A stretch of DNA of 40,242 nt from Luteitalea sp. GTDB lineage: Bacteria; Acidobacteriota; Vicinamibacteria; Vicinamibacterales; CAVVIG01. Below, in pieces: positions 35,978 to 40,242 of this stretch. The position numbers and the translations under genes are program-made. Numbering within the stretch: position 1 is the first letter of the stretch; each line of letters starts with the position of its first letter. The stretch covers positions 1 to 40,242 of the forward strand of contig WHSN01000015.1 in NCBI GenBank assembly GCA_009380045.1, read 5' to 3'. The notes under the pieces are model-generated. The model saw only the letters and a program-made list of their open reading frames with translations, did not search any database and had not been told where the DNA came from.

Positions 35978-36007
35978 ATTATAGTCGCTAAAAAATTGGC
36001 GAGTCAA
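35978..36007 (-). promoter_or_regulatory. Sigma70-type promoter TTGACT-18-TATAAT for tonB-exb operon
   Basis: Minus strand TTGACTCGCCAATTTTTTAGCGACTATAAT. Confidence 0.7.
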
Positions 36008-36054
36008 CGCACTCCAGTGAAGTTAGACACCGGAACCCTGAATTCGGCCATCGC

Positions 36055-38541
36055 TCAGGTGCGCTCCGACCCGATCCGCATCCCGTAGAAGGACCGGTGG
36101 ACGAAGAACATCGAGATCCCGAAGAACACGGCGGCAAGGCTGTGGGTGACGAACGGCCCAGCGTCCACGGCCAGCTTGACCGCGAGCTCGACCGCCAGCA
36201 ACCCGAACAGGGTCGTGAACTTGATCACCGGATTCATTGCCACCGACGAGGTGTCCTTGAACGGGTCGCCCACCGTGTCGCCGACCACCGTCGCCGCATG
36301 GAGCGGCGTCCCCTTCGCCTTTAGTTCGACTTCCACGATCTTCTTCGCGTTGTCCCACGCGCCGCCGGCGTTGGCCATGAAGATCGCCTGATACAGACCG
36401 AACAGCGCGATTGAGATGAGGTAGCCGATGAAGAAGTAGGGCTCCAGGAACGCAAACGCCAGCGTCGAGAAGAAGACGGTGAGAAAGATGTTGAACATCC
36501 CCTTCTGCGCGTACTGGGTGCAGATCTCGACGACCTTCTTGCTGTCGGCGACCGAGGCTTTCTCCGTCGAATCGAGCTTGATGTTCGCCTTGATGAACTC
36601 GACCGCCCGATAGGCGCCGGTCGTCACCGCCTGCGCCGAGGCGCCGGTGAACCAGTAGATCACCGCGCCGCCCGTGATCAGCCCGAGGAAGAATGGCGGA
36701 TGGAGCAGCGACAGCTTCTCGAGATTCAGCGTCAGCCCGTTGGTCAGCACGAAGATAATCGAGAAGATCATCGTCGTGGCGCCGACCACCGCCGTGCCGA
36801 TCAGCACCGGCTTCGCCGTCGCCTTGAACGTGTTCCCGGCGCCGTCGTTCTCCTCGAGCAGATCCTTGGCCCGCTCGAACCGCACGTCGAAGTTGTAGTC
36901 GCGCTTGATCGACTCCTTGATGCCCGGCATGCTCTCGATCACCGACAGCTCGAACACCGACTGGGCGTTGTCGGTGACCGGCCCGTAGGAGTCGACGGCA
37001 ATCGTGACCGGGCCCATGCCGAGGAACCCGAACGCCACCAGGCCGAACGCGAACACCGCAGGCGCCAGCATCAGGTCGGACATCGAAGTACCCATGATGC
37101 TGACCAGATACGCGATCGACATCAGCATCACGATGCTCAAGCCGAGCCAGTAGGCGCTGAAGTTCCCGGCCACGAACCCGGACAGGATGTTCAGGGAGGC
37201 GCCGCCCTCATCGGACGATCTGACCACCTCGCGCACATGCGACGATTCGGTCGAGGTGAACACCTTGACGAACTCAGGGATGATCGCGCCGGCGAGCGTG
37301 CCGCAGGTGATGACCGTCGACAACTTCCACCACAGCGACCCGTCGCCAACGTCCGGAATCAGCACGAACGAGACGATGTAGGTCAGCACCACCGACACGA
37401 CCGAGGTGAGCCAGACCAGCGAGGTGAGCGGCGCCTCGAAGTTCATCTTGTCGACGTCGCCGTACTTGCTCTTCGCCATCGCTTCGTTGATGTAGTAGGA
37501 CGCGCCGCTGGCGATGATCATCATGATGCGCATCACGAACATCCACACCAGCAGCTGTACCTGCACGGTCACGCTGCTCACCGCCAGCAGAATGAAGGAG
37601 ATCAGCGCGACGCCGGTCACGCCGTAGGTCTCGAACCCGTCGGCGCTCGGTCCGACCGAGTCGCCGGCGTTGTCCCCGGTGCAGTCGGCAATCACCCCGG
37701 GATTCCGCGCATCGTCTTCCTTGATGTTGAAGACAATCTTCATCAGGTCCGAGCCGATGTCCGCAATCTTGGTGAAGATGCCGCCGGCGATTCGCAGCGC
37801 CGCGGCGCCGAGCGACTCGCCGATGGCGAAGCCGATGAAGCACGCGCCGGCATACTCGCCCGGAATGAAGAGCAGGATGCACAGCATCAGCAGCAGCTCG
37901 ACGCTGATCAGCAGCATCCCGATGCTCATGCCCGATTGCAGCGGAATCGCGTAGATCGGAAACGGCTTGCCGCGAAGGCTGGCGAACGCGGCGCGGGAGT
38001 TGGCGAACGTGTTGACGCGGATGCCGAACCAGGCGACCCCGTAGCTCCCGCCGATGCCAATCAGTGAAAAGATCAGGATCACCGGCAGCGTGACCGCAAT
38101 CGGCTTGTCCGGGATCGGCGACAGCCATCCGAAATACGCGGCAATGATCACCGCGATGAACGTCCACAGCAGCAGAATGAATCGGCCCTGCGTCACCAGA
38201 TAGGTCTTGCAGGTCTCGTAGATCAGCTCCGACACCTCGAGCATCGCCGGATGGACCGGAAGGTTCTTGAGGTGCGTAAACGTCATCAGCCCGAACAGCA
38301 GACCCAGCCCGCAGACAAGCAGGCCGCTCATGAGCAGCGTGCGCCCGTTGATGCCGTTGAAGTCGACGGTTGACAGGTCTGGAACGACGAGGTTCGCTTC
38401 GCCCCCGGTATGCACGACAGTCTGGGCCGGCGGCGCATCCGGCTGGCTCGCCAGCACGGCGCCAGGGGCCAGACCGACCACACCCGCCACCAACAAAAGG
38501 ACCAGCAACCGTCCCACGATCTTCTGCACTGTCGCGCTCAT
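36055..38541 (-). CDS. hppA: Membrane-bound ion-translocating pyrophosphatase (divergent type)
   Basis: EDDARNPGVIADCTGDNAGDSVGPSADGFETYG and multi-TM architecture; SD GAGGTGAG upstream. Confidence 0.92.
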   Translation of the reverse strand: MSATVQKIVGRLLVLLLVAGVVGLAPGAVLASQPDAPPAQTVVHTGGEANLVVPDLSTVDFNGINGRTLLMSGLLVCGLGLLFGLMTFTHLKNLPVHPAMLEVSELIYETCKTYLVTQGRFILLLWTFIAVIIAAYFGWLSPIPDKPIAVTLPVILIFSLIGIGGSYGVAWFGIRVNTFANSRAAFASLRGKPFPIYAIPLQSGMSIGMLLISVELLLMLCILLFIPGEYAGACFIGFAIGESLGAAALRIAGGIFTKIADIGSDLMKIVFNIKEDDARNPGVIADCTGDNAGDSVGPSADGFETYGVTGVALISFILLAVSSVTVQVQLLVWMFVMRIMMIIASGASYYINEAMAKSKYGDVDKMNFEAPLTSLVWLTSVVSVVLTYIVSFVLIPDVGDGSLWWKLSTVITCGTLAGAIIPEFVKVFTSTESSHVREVVRSSDEGGASLNILSGFVAGNFSAYWLGLSIVMLMSIAYLVSIMGTSMSDLMLAPAVFAFGLVAFGFLGMGPVTIAVDSYGPVTDNAQSVFELSVIESMPGIKESIKRDYNFDVRFERAKDLLEENDGAGNTFKATAKPVLIGTAVVGATTMIFSIIFVLTNGLTLNLEKLSLLHPPFFLGLITGGAVIYWFTGASAQAVTTGAYRAVEFIKANIKLDSTEKASVADSKKVVEICTQYAQKGMFNIFLTVFFSTLAFAFLEPYFFIGYLISIALFGLYQAIFMANAGGAWDNAKKIVEVELKAKGTPLHAATVVGDTVGDPFKDTSSVAMNPVIKFTTLFGLLAVELAVKLAVDAGPFVTHSLAAVFFGISMFFVHRSFYGMRIGSERT

Positions 38542-38636
38542 CTCACCTCACCAATGGTCCGGCTCACCGCCAGACGCTATAGAACCACCCGGCGCCCCCT
38601 CGGGCCCGGCAGACCTCGTCAACAGAAAACGACGGA

Positions 38637-39263
38637 TTATACTCGGAAGTCCTGGACCCGGTCGTCCCCGCGCCAACCTCTGACCCGTGACGGCATCGCC
38701 ATCCCCCCGGTCAGGAAGATCCGGATCCCTTCCTCGACGCTGATGTCCGGAAACGTCGCCTTGTCCCGCTCGCAGATGACAATATCGCCCAGATACAGGT
38801 GGTTGGTCGGCACGTAGACGGCCACCAGCGGCTCGGGCCCCTTTCCGCGGTCAACGGTGAACTCTTTCGTCAGAAAGCCGAGCGCATAGCCCTGTTTCTG
38901 TTCGAGCAGAACCACACGCTTGAAGCCGAATTCGTTGTCCGGCGAAAAGGCCACCACCAGCTGCTTCACCGGCGCGTAAATCGTCCGGAAGACCGGCACC
39001 CGCAGCAGATAGCTCTCGCCCCGCTGCAACACACGCTTGCCGATGACGTTGGTCGCCAACGCCCCGACCAGCATCACGCCGAGGGCGGTCGTCAGGATGC
39101 CGAGGCCCGGAATGTGACGCCCGAGAGCGTCCTGATACAACGGTGACGTGAGGCCGTCGACGATCCGGAAGAGCCAGACGAACGCCGCCACCGTGATGAA
39201 CAGCGGCACGGTGACGAAGAAACCGGCGATGAAGCCCCGGCGAAGCCACTGCATCACTGACAT
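38637..39263 (-). CDS. DUF502 family membrane protein
   Basis: RRGFIAGFFVTVPLFITV...PVFRTIYAPVKQLV...VYVPTNHLYLGDIV; TGATG overlap with uppP stop. Confidence 0.87.
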   Translation of the reverse strand: MSVMQWLRRGFIAGFFVTVPLFITVAAFVWLFRIVDGLTSPLYQDALGRHIPGLGILTTALGVMLVGALATNVIGKRVLQRGESYLLRVPVFRTIYAPVKQLVVAFSPDNEFGFKRVVLLEQKQGYALGFLTKEFTVDRGKGPEPLVAVYVPTNHLYLGDIVICERDKATFPDISVEEGIRIFLTGGMAMPSRVRGWRGDDRVQDFRV

Positions 39264-40126
39264 CAGTGGCGCACCATCCACACCACCACGGCCGCCGCCA
39301 ACGCGAGCCGGTACCCCGCGAACACGTCGAGCGAGTGGCTCGCCAGGAACTGAACGAAATACTTCACCGCGAGGTAGCCGACGATGGCCGAGCTGATGAT
39401 GCCGACGGCGAAGAGCCCGGCGGCGCTCCCGCCGAGACCGACGGCCAGCATGTCGGGGAACTTCAGGACCGCCGCACCGAAAATCGCGATGATGCCCAGG
39501 AGGAAAGTAAAGCGTGCCGCTTCCGCGCGTCGGAGGCCGAGCAGCACCGCCACGGTGATCGTGGCACCCGAGCGTGAGACGCCCGGCACCAGCGCAGCCG
39601 CCTGCGCGCAGCCGATCAGGAACCCTTCTGCCATCGTCAGACTCTCCTCATTGCGCTGCTGAGAGCCGATCCGCTCGGCGGCGAGGAGCCCGATCGCGCC
39701 GAGCGACAACGTGGCCGCCGTGACCGCCGGCGACCGGAATCCCTCCTCGATGGCATCGCCAAAAAAGAGGCCGACGATCACCGCCGGAATGCTGCCGACG
39801 GCCAGCATCCAGATCAGACGGGCCGCCTCGGGCCCGCTTCGGACGTCCTGGCGCTCAATCGACACCGCCTGGCCGATCCTGGCGACCCCAGGGTGGAAGA
39901 GCTGCGGCAGCGACTGCAGCATCGCCGCCAGGTCCCGCCGGAAATACACCACGACCGCCAACAGCGTCCCGATATGTATGGCGACGTCGAACGGCAGCCC
40001 GAATCGGTCGGGGTCGAGGCCGAAAAACAGCCGCGCGAGTATCAGATGCGCGGAGCTCGACACCGGCAGAAACTCGGTGAGCCCCTGGACGACGCCGAGA
40101 AGCGCCGCCTGGATGAGTGTTGGCAC
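39263..40126 (-). CDS. uppP: Undecaprenyl-diphosphatase
   Basis: GVVQGLTEFLPVSSSAHLILA, PGVSRSGATITVAVLLGL. Confidence 0.95.
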   Translation of the reverse strand: MPTLIQAALLGVVQGLTEFLPVSSSAHLILARLFFGLDPDRFGLPFDVAIHIGTLLAVVVYFRRDLAAMLQSLPQLFHPGVARIGQAVSIERQDVRSGPEAARLIWMLAVGSIPAVIVGLFFGDAIEEGFRSPAVTAATLSLGAIGLLAAERIGSQQRNEESLTMAEGFLIGCAQAAALVPGVSRSGATITVAVLLGLRRAEAARFTFLLGIIAIFGAAVLKFPDMLAVGLGGSAAGLFAVGIISSAIVGYLAVKYFVQFLASHSLDVFAGYRLALAAAVVVWMVRH

Positions 40127-40144
40127 AGATTGCGAGATGTCTGT

Positions 40145-40242
40145 CTAGGATGCGCGCGCCTTGCGCTGCGGCTTCGCCTTGCGCGTGGGCTGATGCGGCG
40201 CCGCGGCCGCGGCGGTCGGGGCGGCCGCCGCCCGCGCCACCG
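40145..40242 (-). CDS. C-terminal fragment of an unidentified protein, Ala/Pro/Lys/Arg-rich tail (partial)
   Basis: Minus frame ...VARAAAAPTAAAAAPHQPTRKAKPQRKARAS*, cut by the window edge. Confidence 0.35.
   Translation of the reverse strand, partial: VARAAAAPTAAAAAPHQPTRKAKPQRKARAS

Noticed and set aside
36700-38067. 455-aa plus ORF opposite hppA
   Set aside because: His/Arg/Asp-rich shadow ORF; hppA frame is unambiguous.

Overview
A 40.2 kb, high-GC chromosomal window with gene content and style resembling Acidobacteriota (Vicinamibacteria-like; inference, no 16S in the window). It is mostly dense housekeeping sequence: erpA / Fur-rubrerythrin / PHP; fdhE; class I fumarase divergent from aspA; thiD; moaE-moaD; prfA-prmC; a HIT protein; HAD plus an M16 peptidase pair; ileS-lspA-lgt-rluD-NUDIX; lon with an apparent 1-nt frameshift; dksA-like; rpmB-ridA; rel; a TPR lipoprotein; a TonB-dependent receptor; DinB; tonB-exbB-exbD-exbD; a divergent membrane pyrophosphatase; DUF502; uppP. 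I saw no CRISPR array, rRNA, convincing tRNA, prophage or transposase. The best 'second look' items are: (i) a one-polypeptide Fur + rubrerythrin (diiron) fusion in an operon with erpA; (ii) an rpmB leader with a strong promoter carrying an operator-like palindrome and 5 x 16-bp tandem repeats that upstream segments could pair with; (iii) a GATCGG-type repeat apparently inserted in frame in ileS, with a related palindromic element over the thiD stop codon; (iv) divergent gene pairs sharing back-to-back, nearly symmetric -10 elements, several starts looking leaderless; (v) an uncharacterised divergent gene pair, one member with an unusual N-terminal Cys cluster; (vi) a lon frameshift; (vii) a divergent H+/Na+-PPase motif. 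All calls come from reading the sequence and ORF translations; no searches were run.
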